From assembly GCA_910586535.1 (NCBI GenBank), contig CAJUHS010000007.1:62001-126000 (forward strand): a DNA stretch of 64,000 nt, read 5' to 3'. Below, in pieces: positions 9,784-17,587 of this stretch. How positions within the stretch are numbered: position 1 is the first letter of the stretch; each line of letters begins with the position of its first letter. The translations under genes and the position numbers were made by a program. The DNA is from an uncultured Oscillospiraceae bacterium. Lineage in GTDB: Bacteria > Bacillota > Clostridia > Oscillospirales > Ruminococcaceae. The notes beneath the pieces were generated by a model. That model was not told where the DNA came from. It saw only the letters and a list, made by a program, of their open reading frames with translations, and searched no databases.

Positions 9784-12298
9784 GTTTTTCCGCCTCCTTT
9801 TCCTCAAAAAAATCCATTGTGTCGGGTGATTCGTCCGCAAGAGTCCGAACAGCTTCGCCTTTGGGATTTTCGATCCTTGCGTCAACGTCGCCTACGATGA
9901 CCGCCTTGATGTATCCCTCTACTCTGCCGTTGATATTTCCGTGGATAAGTCCGCTTACCACCATGCGGTTGTTTGAAAGATGAGTGCGCTCCGATTTTTT
10001 GATGGTAAAGGAAGTGCGCTCGATGATAGTGTCGCCCAAAAGCAGTATTTGCGGAAGTATTCCCATAACAAGTACGATAGATATTATAGTGCCGCGTCCG
10101 AGGCAGACTCCGATAGAAGAGATAGTACCGTCGGAGGAAAGCTGACCTATGAGTATGCCTGCGGCTGCAAGGATAGCTCCCGAAGTGATAATTGTGGGGA
10201 ACGCCTGATTCAGCGTTTCGGTAATGGCTTTCTTTATCGGCATCTCCTGTTTAAGCTCCATGTAGCGGCTGGAGATAACGATAGCATAGTCTATATTCGC
10301 GCCCATTTGAATGGAGTTTACTATAAGATAGCTCAGGAAGAACAGGTTTGTGGATTCCAGATAGGGAAAAGAAAAGTTTATCCAGATACTTCCCTGAATT
10401 ACCGCGATGAGCAGAACGGGAAGTCCCGCCGACTTGAACGTAAACAAAAGAATGATTATTACGAACAGGGCGGACAGAATACTGATGATAAGGTTATCGT
10501 TCACAAAGGAAGTGGACAGGTCGTAGTCGCTGGTGGAGTTGCCCACAACATAAACGTTTTCGGGGTAATACTTTGCAGCGATATCGTGTATAGTACCCAG
10601 AAAATCGAAGGTCTCCTCTCCCTCCTCGGGCAGGTTCACATACACGAGCATACGGCTGTAATTGTCACTCCTGAGCTGCAATACAGCGTCGGTAAGGGTA
10701 TTGTTAAGCTCTGTAAGGGTGTCCATAAGCTCGTCGTCAAGGGTAACGTAGCCTTTCTGCACCTCGTCGTAGGTAAACATGAACATATCTATAAGGGGCA
10801 CTCCGTAAGCGTCCAGGCCGTTCACCACCTCGCCGTAGTTTTCTTCGCTGACAGCATAGGCGGCATAAAGTATTTTTGCCACCTCGAAGTCCAGATCGGC
10901 AAGCTCGGAGAACTGCCTCGGGGTCAGCTTGTCGGTAAGCACGTAACCGTCCATGGCTTCGATGTTGGCAAGGCCCGTTACCGATTCCACCTGGGGACAT
11001 TTTTCAAGCTCGGCAATAAGCTTTCCCTCGTTTTCATAGCTTCCCGACGGAACTATCAGAGCCATGAGGTTAGACGAACCGAAGTTGTCCCTGATCTTTT
11101 CCTCGGCGATCTTGGACACGCTTTTCCTGGCGGTTTCCAGATCGGAGGTTCCGTAGCAGTAAGGGCAGCTGCTTGAAAAGATAAATCCTGCCGCCATAAG
11201 TATAACGAAAACCGGCGGGATAATATACTTTGTGGCGTAAGCAAATTTTCCCACAGCGGAAATAGACGGCACAAAATTTTTGTGTACTGTCTTGTCGATA
11301 AGCTTGTTAAAGAGCATGATAAGCCCAGGCATAAGGGTAAATACCGACAGCAGGCTCAGGAAGATAGCCTTGATAAGCACTACTGCAAGGTCTGCGCCTA
11401 TCCTGAACTGCATAAAGGCAAGAGCGATAAGTCCCGAAATAGTGGTGAGACTGCTGGAGGAAATTTCGGGAATAGCTTTGCTCAGAGCGGCTATGCAGGC
11501 TTCGCGGGCGGGGAGATGCTCGTGCTCCTCGCTGTAGCGGTGTATCAGGATTATGGCGTAGTCAATGGCAAGGGCAAGCTGGAGAACTATTGTTACCGAG
11601 TCGGAAATAAAGGAAATAGTACCCAGAAGAAAGTTGGTGCCCATATTAAGCACGGCAGCCGCGCCGAAAGTCATAATAAGCACGGGAAGCTCCGCATATG
11701 CTCTTGATGTAAACAGAACGACCGCCACGATGATCACAGCCGCGATAAGGGTAACGGTCTGCATTTCAGCGGCAAGCTGGGCTGAGCTGTCGTTTCCCAC
11801 TGCGCTTGATATGTACAGGTCGTAGTCCGCCAGTTCCTCACGTATCCGGTTCATGGCGGTTACGCTTATTTCGTCCGCTTCCTCTCCCTCGAATGTCACG
11901 GAGAACATGGCGCAGGTATTTTTGTAGTGTTCCTCGGTCTCATCAAATTCCACCGCAGAAACTCCGTCTATGCCGCGGATATTCTCCGCAAGTCCATCAG
12001 CGGTCTCATAGGTAACGTTGGAGACCATTACCGAAGCCGTACCGTATGTGACAAATTCCTCGTCCATCAGGGTAAGTCCCTGCCGCGTTTCTGTCTCCTC
12101 GGAAAGGTAGGTGGTTATGTCGTTTTCCACGTTTACCCAGTCCTTGGCAAAAACGCAGAATATCAGCGCGAAAATAAAAAGCAGGAAAAACAGGTTTCTT
12201 TTGTCCACGATAAATGACGATAGCTTATACATAAAGCTTTCGTTTTCGCAGTCTCCGTCAATTGCCGCGCTGGTTTTTGGTTCAATGCTTTCTGTCAA
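9770..12298 (-). CDS. RND/MMPL family exporter
   Basis: This 842-residue protein starts with TTG at 12298, preceded by AAAGGAG nine bases upstream. One membrane helix near residue 40 leads into an extracytoplasmic domain, then a bundle of helices (about 180-350); the pattern repeats with a second domain and a bundle near 600-750, the two-fold MMPL/RND topology. Motifs of the family include ALAIDYAIILIHRYSEE and MGANIDYAIVISSRY, each with a charged residue in the helix carrying the proton pathway. After the last helix a short glycine/valine repeat tail (SGLIHGNINGRVEGYIKAVI) resembles a beta-helix coil. RND exporters use proton-motive force to move lipids, peptides or drugs. The TetR gene beyond the hairpin element is a likely regulator. 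Confidence 0.9.
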   Translation of the reverse strand: MTESIEPKTSAAIDGDCENESFMYKLSSFIVDKRNLFFLLFIFALIFCVFAKDWVNVENDITTYLSEETETRQGLTLMDEEFVTYGTASVMVSNVTYETADGLAENIRGIDGVSAVEFDETEEHYKNTCAMFSVTFEGEEADEISVTAMNRIREELADYDLYISSAVGNDSSAQLAAEMQTVTLIAAVIIVAVVLFTSRAYAELPVLIMTFGAAAVLNMGTNFLLGTISFISDSVTIVLQLALAIDYAIILIHRYSEEHEHLPAREACIAALSKAIPEISSSSLTTISGLIALAFMQFRIGADLAVVLIKAIFLSLLSVFTLMPGLIMLFNKLIDKTVHKNFVPSISAVGKFAYATKYIIPPVFVILMAAGFIFSSSCPYCYGTSDLETARKSVSKIAEEKIRDNFGSSNLMALIVPSGSYENEGKLIAELEKCPQVESVTGLANIEAMDGYVLTDKLTPRQFSELADLDFEVAKILYAAYAVSEENYGEVVNGLDAYGVPLIDMFMFTYDEVQKGYVTLDDELMDTLTELNNTLTDAVLQLRSDNYSRMLVYVNLPEEGEETFDFLGTIHDIAAKYYPENVYVVGNSTSDYDLSTSFVNDNLIISILSALFVIIILLFTFKSAGLPVLLIAVIQGSIWINFSFPYLESTNLFFLSYLIVNSIQMGANIDYAIVISSRYMELKQEMPIKKAITETLNQAFPTIITSGAILAAAGILIGQLSSDGTISSIGVCLGRGTIISIVLVMGILPQILLLGDTIIERTSFTIKKSERTHLSNNRMVVSGLIHGNINGRVEGYIKAVIVGDVDARIENPKGEAVRTLADESPDTMDFFEEKEAEKLETV

Positions 12299-12375
12299 GA
12301 AAATCTTCTCCTTTCAGTGTGTTTTAATATTGAGTGCATTTGTAAATTTTTGTTTAACTCACAAACAATGCTAAA

Positions 12376-12888
12376 CCTGCCAAAGATTAGCTGGTCAAGC
12401 TGAGCACAGCTTGCGGGGGTCAAGGGGGCAGAGCCCCTTGTCGCCGTCCGCAGACGGCGAAACTCCCCTTATCGTTCAAGAGCTCTGCAAGGGGGTGAAT
12501 TGCGGCTTTGCCGCAAGAGGGGGACGCTCTGCGATAGAGAGCGTCCCCCTTGTCACGCAGCTAAATGGATCTTAAAAACAATCCTGCGGATTGTTTTTAA
12601 CGGACAAATTTTGTTTGGGTTAAACCAACTTTTGCCGAGATTTAAACAACTATAGTTTATCCCGTTTAAAACAGTCCACAGGACTGTTTTAAAAATAAAT
12701 TTTGCTTAAACCGCAAGAAGGGGGAGCGGTCGTGTTCGCTCCCCCTCGGAATGGCTCTCGCCATTCCTCACCCCTTTCTCCGTTTTTGAACGAAAAGGAG
12801 TTTCGCCGTCTGCGGACGGCGACAAAGGGGCTCTGCCCCCTTGACCCCCGCAAGCTGTGCTCAGCTTGACCAGCTAATCTTTGGCAGG
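12376..12888. mobile_element. 513-bp hairpin-rich inverted-repeat element (MITE-like)
   Basis: The ends are near-identical inverted repeats of about 91 bp: 12376-12466, starting CCTGCCAAAGATTAGC, matches the reverse complement of 12797-12888 with one single-base indel. Between and within the arms at least nine perfect or near-perfect hairpins follow one another, for example TCGCCGTC-CGCA-GACGGCGA (12441-12460), a 13-bp stem at 12572-12600, another at 12665-12693, and an AGGGGGACGCTCT stem at 12518-12550. No credible gene is inside. A non-autonomous mobile element is the simplest reading; no target duplication longer than a doubtful TAA is visible. It fills the gap between the exporter start and the TetR gene. 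Confidence 0.75.
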
Positions 12889-12992
12889 GTAATGACATTG
12901 GTGCGTTAAACATAAATTTATTTTTCTGTTTTTAATAGTACTGTTATTGTAAACCATATCAAACCAACTTTCAATATACAAAACCCTGCCGC

Positions 12993-13010
12993 TGTATAAA
13001 ATGTTATACA
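12993..13010. promoter_or_regulatory. Candidate TetR operator upstream of the TetR gene
   Basis: TGTATAA-AATG-TTATACA is a perfect 7-bp palindrome with a 4-bp spacer, 80 bases before the regulator start. A further half-site TGTATA occurs at 13023. TetR proteins usually bind such short palindromes near their own promoter, so autoregulation is likely. Confidence 0.6.
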
Positions 13011-13049
13011 AATTTGCAAAAGTGTATAGAAATCCCGCCGCTTTTGTGG

Positions 13050-13055
13050 TATAAT
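13050..13055 (+). promoter_or_regulatory. -10 box of the TetR gene
   Basis: A TATAAT hexamer 35 bases before the start codon is preceded by no good -35 box at 17 bp, so the promoter may depend on another factor or be weak. Confidence 0.5.
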
Positions 13056-13090
13056 CTTATTCAGCAGTTCTATGCAAAGGAGAAATATCT

Positions 13091-13663
13091 ATGCCCAACA
13101 GGGAAATCACGCTTTCTATGAAAAAACAGTTTTCCGAAGCCCTGAAAAAAAGACTCGCCTGTATGTCCTTTGATAAAATTACCGTCACCGAGCTTGCCGA
13201 GGACTGCGGCGTGAACCGCCAGACGTTTTACTATCATTTCGAGGACATATTCGACCTTGCCAACTGGTGCTTCCGAAACGAGGCGGAAATTATTCTCGGC
13301 TTTGACGAAGAACCTTTTGACTGGAAAAAAAGCGTCCGTTCGCTTATAAGCTACATAGACAAAAACAACGATATGTGTACGTCCCTGCTTAATTCAATGG
13401 GGCACCGCGCGCTGAAAAGAACGTTTTCCGACAGTACAGAAAGACTTATCAGAAAAGTAATAGACGTATACGCTCCCGCAGATAAAAAAGCAGTTCCCGA
13501 CGATCTGCGGGAGTTCAATATAATGTTTTACTCCATGGCGGTAGGCGGACTGCTTGAAAAATATATTCTGAAAGAACTCGGCATATCCTCCGAAAAACTG
13601 ATATGTTATATTGAGGGCATCATAACAAAGAACGCGGAAGCCGCTGTTACACAGCGGAAATGA
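13091..13663 (+). CDS. TetR/AcrR family transcriptional regulator
   Basis: This 190-residue protein follows AAAGGAG with eight bases to ATG. Residues 8-55 form the TetR DNA-binding domain: FDKITVTELAEDCGVNRQTF is the helix-turn-helix, followed by YYHFEDIFDLANW. The C-terminal domain (MFYSMAVGGLLEKYILKELG) resembles the DhaS/DhaR-like TetR subgroup. It is divergent from the exporter/GLUG operon across the 513-bp inverted-repeat element, so it plausibly represses that operon and itself through the palindrome at 12993. The ligand is unknown. Confidence 0.9.
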   Translation: MPNREITLSMKKQFSEALKKRLACMSFDKITVTELAEDCGVNRQTFYYHFEDIFDLANWCFRNEAEIILGFDEEPFDWKKSVRSLISYIDKNNDMCTSLLNSMGHRALKRTFSDSTERLIRKVIDVYAPADKKAVPDDLREFNIMFYSMAVGGLLEKYILKELGISSEKLICYIEGIITKNAEAAVTQRK

Positions 13664-13707
13664 AAATATCTTCGTCTGACCTTAAAGGGACAGACGAAGA
13701 TATTTTT
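13663..13707 (+). terminator. Terminator of the TetR gene
   Basis: AAAATATCTTCGTCTG pairs with CAGACGAAGATATTTT, a perfect 16-bp stem followed by T residues. It begins at the last base of the TGA stop codon. Confidence 0.9.
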
Positions 13708-13769
13708 GCACATTTTTATCTTTGAAGTTTAAAGCGGAACGGAAAACACCGTCCCCTGCAAGGTTATGC

Positions 13770-14129
13770 TCACTTTTCCTTGGGCTTGAAAATAAGGGCT
13801 GCAAGAAGTCCGAAAAGTATCGCCGCGGTTATTCCTCCAGCCGCGCCTGTGAGACCTCCCGTCAATACGCCGATAAAGCCCCGCTCGTCCACCGCCTGCT
13901 TCACGCCCTCCACAAGTATGTTCCCGAAGCCGGTAAGCGGAACGGCTGCTCCTGCGCCCGCAAAGTCTACAATAGGCTTGTACCAGCCCAGCGCGCCGAG
14001 TATGACTCCCGCCACCACGTAGGATACAAGTATCCTTGCGGGCGTGATCTTTGTGTAGTCGATAAGGGTCTGTCCAATGGCGCACAGAAGTCCGCCGATT
14101 ATAAACGCCCAGAGATAATCCATAAACAT
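13770..14129 (-). CDS. spoVAE: Stage V sporulation protein AE
   Basis: SpoVAE is one of the small inner spore membrane proteins needed for uptake and release of dipicolinate. The start at ATG 14129 follows AAGGAAAGGA with about nine bases and gives 119 residues, the family length; longer upstream frames run through the repeat element and have no ribosome site. Hydrophobic helices include DYLWAFIIGGLLCAIGQTLI and the conserved PLTGFGNILVEGV segment shared by SpoVAC/AE. SpoVAD lies upstream on the same strand, separated by a 146-bp MITE-like element. Forespore sigma-G control is expected from the family but was not identified. Confidence 0.92.
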   Translation of the reverse strand: MFMDYLWAFIIGGLLCAIGQTLIDYTKITPARILVSYVVAGVILGALGWYKPIVDFAGAGAAVPLTGFGNILVEGVKQAVDERGFIGVLTGGLTGAAGGITAAILFGLLAALIFKPKEK

Positions 14130-14151
14130 TTTTGATTTTCCTTTCCTTATC

Positions 14152-14297
14152 CTATAGCTATCCTGCAAACTAATAACCGTTTTTGCAGGGGCGGATTCTG
14201 TATTCGCCCAACACATACCGTATTTGCACAGTTGGGACGGACGCATATGGAATGCGCTCCTGCAAATACTGCGCAGATATTTGCGGATTTGCTATAG
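14152..14297. mobile_element. MITE-like nested inverted repeat between spoVAD and spoVAE
   Basis: The 146-bp block is bounded by CTATAGC and GCTATAG. Inside, CTGCAAA (14163) faces TTTGCAG, GGGCG-N9-CGCCC forms a hairpin near 14200, and CTGCAAATA faces TATTTGCGG near 14263-14287. This resembles widespread GGGCGGAT...ATCCGCCC-type non-autonomous elements. It separates two genes that are normally adjacent and co-transcribed. Confidence 0.6.
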
Positions 14298-14299
14298 TA

Positions 14300-15328
14300 T
14301 CAATTTCCGCTCATACGGCTTTCCGCCGAGATAAAGACCGCGTGGGATACCGAGGGTATACTCTCGCCCTGCTGGGAAGCCGTTGTTGACATGAGCGCTC
14401 CCGTGGCGCAGAAAAGTATGTTTTTCATTTCCCCCGCTCTTATCTTAGGCAGGAAATATCCGCACAGCACCGAAGCTGAACAGCCGCAGCCCGAACCTCC
14501 TGCGTGAACGTCCTGTGTTTCAGGATCGAACATCATTACTCCGCAGTCACGGTGGCACTTCGAGATGTCTATGCCGTCCCCGCGAAGAAGCTCCACAAGA
14601 AGCTTGCTTCCCACAGTGCCCAAGTCGCCTGTTATTATTGCGTCAAAATCCGACGGTTCCATAGCGGTATCCTGCAAAAATGTCTTTATTACGTACGCCG
14701 CCGCCGGTGCCATTGCCGCTCCCATATTGTTGGCGTCGGCAACGCCCAGGTCTACGATCTTGCCGATGGTGACAGCGCGTATGAAAGGGGATACAGTCTT
14801 GGGGGACACCACAACCGCTCCCGAAGCCGTACATGTCCACTGGGCGGTAGGCGTGCGGACAGCTCCGTATGAAAGGGGAAAGCGGAACTGTCTTTCCGCC
14901 GTACAGAAGTGGGAAGAAGTAACTGCGGCGACGTTTCCGCCGACGCCGCAGTCGGTAAGCAGGGAGGCAAGAAGAAGTCCCTCGGACATTGTGGAGCAGG
15001 CTCCGTAGATACCCAGAAAGGGTATGTTAAGATCCCTCAGACCGTAGGTAGAGGTTATGCACTGGTTCAGAAGGTCTCCTGCGAACATATAGTCTATGTC
15101 GCCGGGGGCAAGTCCGCCCTTTGATATGGCGCGGAGCACGGTTCGCTTCATCAGCTCGCTTTCGCCCTGCTCCCAGGTTTTCTGACCGAAATAAGCGTCT
15201 GCGGATACCTCGTCGAAAAGCGTTCCGAGAGGACCGTCCCCCTCTTTTTTTCCGACTGTTGAGGAAAAGCTGTGTATCGTTGGGGGATTTTCCATAATAA
15301 AAGTATTGCGGGTAATTTTTTTCGCCAT
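14300..15328 (-). CDS. spoVAD: Stage V sporulation protein AD
   Basis: SpoVAD binds dipicolinic acid and acts with SpoVAC and SpoVAE in the inner spore membrane. I choose ATG 15328, eight bases after AAAGGAG, giving 342 residues, close to the family length of about 338; the in-frame start seven codons earlier lacks a ribosome site. The protein has the thiolase-like fold of the family: GIYGACSTMSEGLLLA near residue 125, HFCTAERQFRFPLSYG around 150, and a C-terminal AGGSGCGCSASVLCGYFLP segment. spoVAC, normally just upstream, is 17 kb away in this genome. Confidence 0.95.
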   Translation of the reverse strand: MAKKITRNTFIMENPPTIHSFSSTVGKKEGDGPLGTLFDEVSADAYFGQKTWEQGESELMKRTVLRAISKGGLAPGDIDYMFAGDLLNQCITSTYGLRDLNIPFLGIYGACSTMSEGLLLASLLTDCGVGGNVAAVTSSHFCTAERQFRFPLSYGAVRTPTAQWTCTASGAVVVSPKTVSPFIRAVTIGKIVDLGVADANNMGAAMAPAAAYVIKTFLQDTAMEPSDFDAIITGDLGTVGSKLLVELLRGDGIDISKCHRDCGVMMFDPETQDVHAGGSGCGCSASVLCGYFLPKIRAGEMKNILFCATGALMSTTASQQGESIPSVSHAVFISAESRMSGN

Positions 15329-15516
15329 AGCAAGCGCTCCTTTCCGCATAGTTTACGCTTTGCGTTTGAAGTAGTTTTCCCGAAATGCGGCGCAATATGC
15401 GGAAAATCTGAAATAAATTTTTGTTCCGCTCGTTTATTAGTCCAGAAAAAACGAATAATCTTAATAAGCCACGAATATAAATTAAACGATAACTTTTCCT
15501 GAAAGGTCGGCTGAAA

Positions 15517-16122
15517 ATGAATTATGACAATTTTTATCCCTTTGAGTACGAACCCCTGTCCTATAACCTCGAGGAGCTCAACCCATACATAAGCGAGTAT
15601 ACGCTCTATTTCCACCACGATAAGCACTACAAAAATTATGTTGACAAGCTGAACGCGCTTATCGAAAGACGTCCCATGCTGCACAATGTTTCCCTCGAAG
15701 CTTTGACGAAAATGTCCGACGACGATATCCGCACAAATGCGGGAGGCGTTTACAACCACGAGCTGTACTTTGCATCGCTTACACCCGATGATACGGAACC
15801 GTCCGAAAGAATGATGAAGCTTATAGACGGCAGCTTCGGCTCCGAAAAGGAGATGTGGAACGAGATCATTGAAGCGGGTCTGGGAATTGTAGGGTCGGGT
15901 TATGTGTGGCTCGTTCTCGACAATGACGGAAAGCTTGATGTGATTGTCACACATAATCAGGACACCATTGATTTTGACAAATTCGCTCCCATTTTTAATG
16001 TTGACGTATGGGAGCATTCCTATTACCTCGACCGCCAGAACCGCCGCGCAGATTACCTTACCGCGGTAAAAAACGTTATCGACTGGGATCACGCGGAAAA
16101 ATTGCTGAACCGTGCTGAGTGA
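15517..16122 (+). CDS. Iron/manganese superoxide dismutase
   Basis: This 201-residue enzyme should convert superoxide to hydrogen peroxide and oxygen in the cytoplasm. All four metal ligands are present: His33 in YFHHDKHY, His81 in YNHELYF, and Asp163 and His167 in VDVWEHSYY. Length agrees with the Fe/Mn family (about 200). The ribosome site is GAAAGG about ten bases before ATG. The sequence is rather diverged from classical enzymes, so metal preference cannot be told by eye. It is divergent from spoVAD and stands alone before a strong bidirectional terminator. Confidence 0.9.
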   Translation: MNYDNFYPFEYEPLSYNLEELNPYISEYTLYFHHDKHYKNYVDKLNALIERRPMLHNVSLEALTKMSDDDIRTNAGGVYNHELYFASLTPDDTEPSERMMKLIDGSFGSEKEMWNEIIEAGLGIVGSGYVWLVLDNDGKLDVIVTHNQDTIDFDKFAPIFNVDVWEHSYYLDRQNRRADYLTAVKNVIDWDHAEKLLNRAE

Positions 16123-16136
16123 CACATTGCCCCTGT

Positions 16137-16185
16137 ACATAAAAACGGCGGAAGACGCTAAGTGCGTTTCCCGCCGTTTTTATGT
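16137..16185. terminator. Bidirectional terminator between sod and a membrane gene
   Basis: ACATAAAAACGGCGG pairs perfectly with CCGCCGTTTTTATGT over 15 bp, with A/T runs on both flanks. It can serve both convergent genes. Confidence 0.9.
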
Positions 16186-16222
16186 TTATTGCATGAGCCT
16201 GCCGCCTATTTGCTGTTGACGT

Positions 16223-17371
16223 CTACTTACGGCGGCTGCCTTTATTTGGCTTGTAGGTGTAATACTCTTCAATGTCCTTGTTCGTAAACAGCCGTATAAA
16301 CGTTACCGCACACATTGCAACAGCCGCTGCATATATAATCAGATTTATCACAAAAGCCTTGCCGAGAGCCTGGTTTGCAGGGTCGAGAGCATATCCTGCC
16401 AATCCCGGGTATACAAGCAAAACCGTACACGCCGCAAAATAAAGTGCGGACATTATTTTTGCGAACTTTGACTTCAGTATCATAAACAGCGAAAAGACTA
16501 TTGCTCCCGCAGGAAGATAATCCATTAACGGATGCTGTCCGCTTGCGTTGGGCTTTGCAAGATATATCAGAAGCGCCGAGGCAAGTCCGGTGGCGGCAGC
16601 TGTAAGCAGTATGACAAACCCGCGCTTTGCCGATTTGGCTTTCTGCTCATCCATAAGCTTTTTGTACATCGCAAGGCTTTTTTTCTTATCGTATCCCTCT
16701 GACTTTTTCTCCAGCTCGGTTTTAAGACGGTTCTTGATAAGCGCCTTTTCATCCTTGTCAAGCTGATCCTTTGCCATTATATCGGAGCTTTTTTTCTGCG
16801 ACGGGAAATACTTGTCCGACATCTCGTCGATCTTGGGACGGTCTTCAACCGACATTGCAAGGTCGTCCGCCTGCATTTGACTTTTCAGCGAGCTTATTAT
16901 CGAGCTTTTGTCAGTGCTCATATCTTCCAGCTTTACGTCGATACTGTCAAGCGCGATACTGTCTGCGGAGATATCCTCCAAGTTTCCCGTATAGTTGTAG
17001 TTTTCGTCCTCGCCGTAGATAAAGTCGATATCCGCTTCGTCAGCCTGTCCTGCTTGCTCGGCAAGTTCTTCCTCCAGATAGGGCAGATTTTCAAACTCTA
17101 TCTCAAACTCACCGATAACGTCGGGAGAGTCCGCAGAGGCGTTTTGTCCCGCTTTGTTTTTAAAAGAAGAAACTGCGTTCTCCGTATCAATGCCGTCCGA
17201 ACACTTGCCGTTCACGGATTTTTCCTTTGCAAGCACCGACAGATCTCCGCCGGCTTTTTTCAGGTCTCTTTCAAATCTCGGTACGTACCCCCCGTTACCG
17301 CTTGTGCCGCCTCTGTCGTTTTCCTCCGAAAGGAATCCGTCGTTTAAAAAATCGTTTTCGTTTGCAGACAT
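16223..17371 (-). CDS. Hypothetical protein with acidic N-terminus and four-helix C-terminus
   Basis: I do not recognise a family for this 382-residue protein. Residues 1-200 are acidic, low in hydrophobics and probably disordered. About 200-250 is a Lys/Glu-rich helix (LDKDEKALIKNRLKTELEKK) that could form a coiled coil. The remainder has four membrane helices (GFVILLTAAATGLASALLIY, LPAGAIVFSLFMIL, IMSALYFAACTVLLVYPGLA, AFVINLIIYAAAVAMCAVTF) and a basic tail. There is no signal peptide, so the acidic part should stay in the cytoplasm. It is downstream of the bactofilin gene on the same strand, with a repeat element in between; a role in cell-envelope organisation is only suggested by that context. 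Confidence 0.7.
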   Translation of the reverse strand: MSANENDFLNDGFLSEENDRGGTSGNGGYVPRFERDLKKAGGDLSVLAKEKSVNGKCSDGIDTENAVSSFKNKAGQNASADSPDVIGEFEIEFENLPYLEEELAEQAGQADEADIDFIYGEDENYNYTGNLEDISADSIALDSIDVKLEDMSTDKSSIISSLKSQMQADDLAMSVEDRPKIDEMSDKYFPSQKKSSDIMAKDQLDKDEKALIKNRLKTELEKKSEGYDKKKSLAMYKKLMDEQKAKSAKRGFVILLTAAATGLASALLIYLAKPNASGQHPLMDYLPAGAIVFSLFMILKSKFAKIMSALYFAACTVLLVYPGLAGYALDPANQALGKAFVINLIIYAAAVAMCAVTFIRLFTNKDIEEYYTYKPNKGSRRK

Positions 17372-17480
17372 TATGCTCAGCCCTTTCCTTTCGGATATAA
17401 TATCAAGGACAAGGATCGGGGCTTAAATCAAATTAGAAACGCCGCCTTACCGGCACAGCCCTCAACCTTGTCCTGTAATC

Positions 17481-17576
17481 CCGATATGCAATTAAACCGT
17501 GTACAAAAAATCTCCGCAAAACCGCATACGTCAGAGCATTTGCCTGATTTTTTGTACGGCTTTTAACTGCATACGG
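17481..17576. repeat. About 95-bp intergenic inverted repeat, copy 1
   Basis: CCG-TATGCA faces TGCATA-CGG at the ends, and GTACAAAAAATC (17501) faces GATTTTTTGTAC (17546) perfectly. It shares the AAAG-N-GTGCAAAAAATC type core with copies at 30507, 32335, 47836 and 53720. It lies just downstream of the bactofilin stop and may also end transcription there. Confidence 0.6.
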
Positions 17577-17587
17577 TATAATTTCTT

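Noticed and set aside
12376..12888. Possible CRISPR array or insertion sequence
   Set aside because: There are no regularly spaced direct repeats with unique spacers and no transposase frame; the structure is inverted, not direct.
12689..12913. 74-residue frame inside the 513-bp hairpin element
   Set aside because: It reads through hairpins and the repeat arm; its Arg/Gly-rich composition is that of the repeat, and no ribosome site is present.
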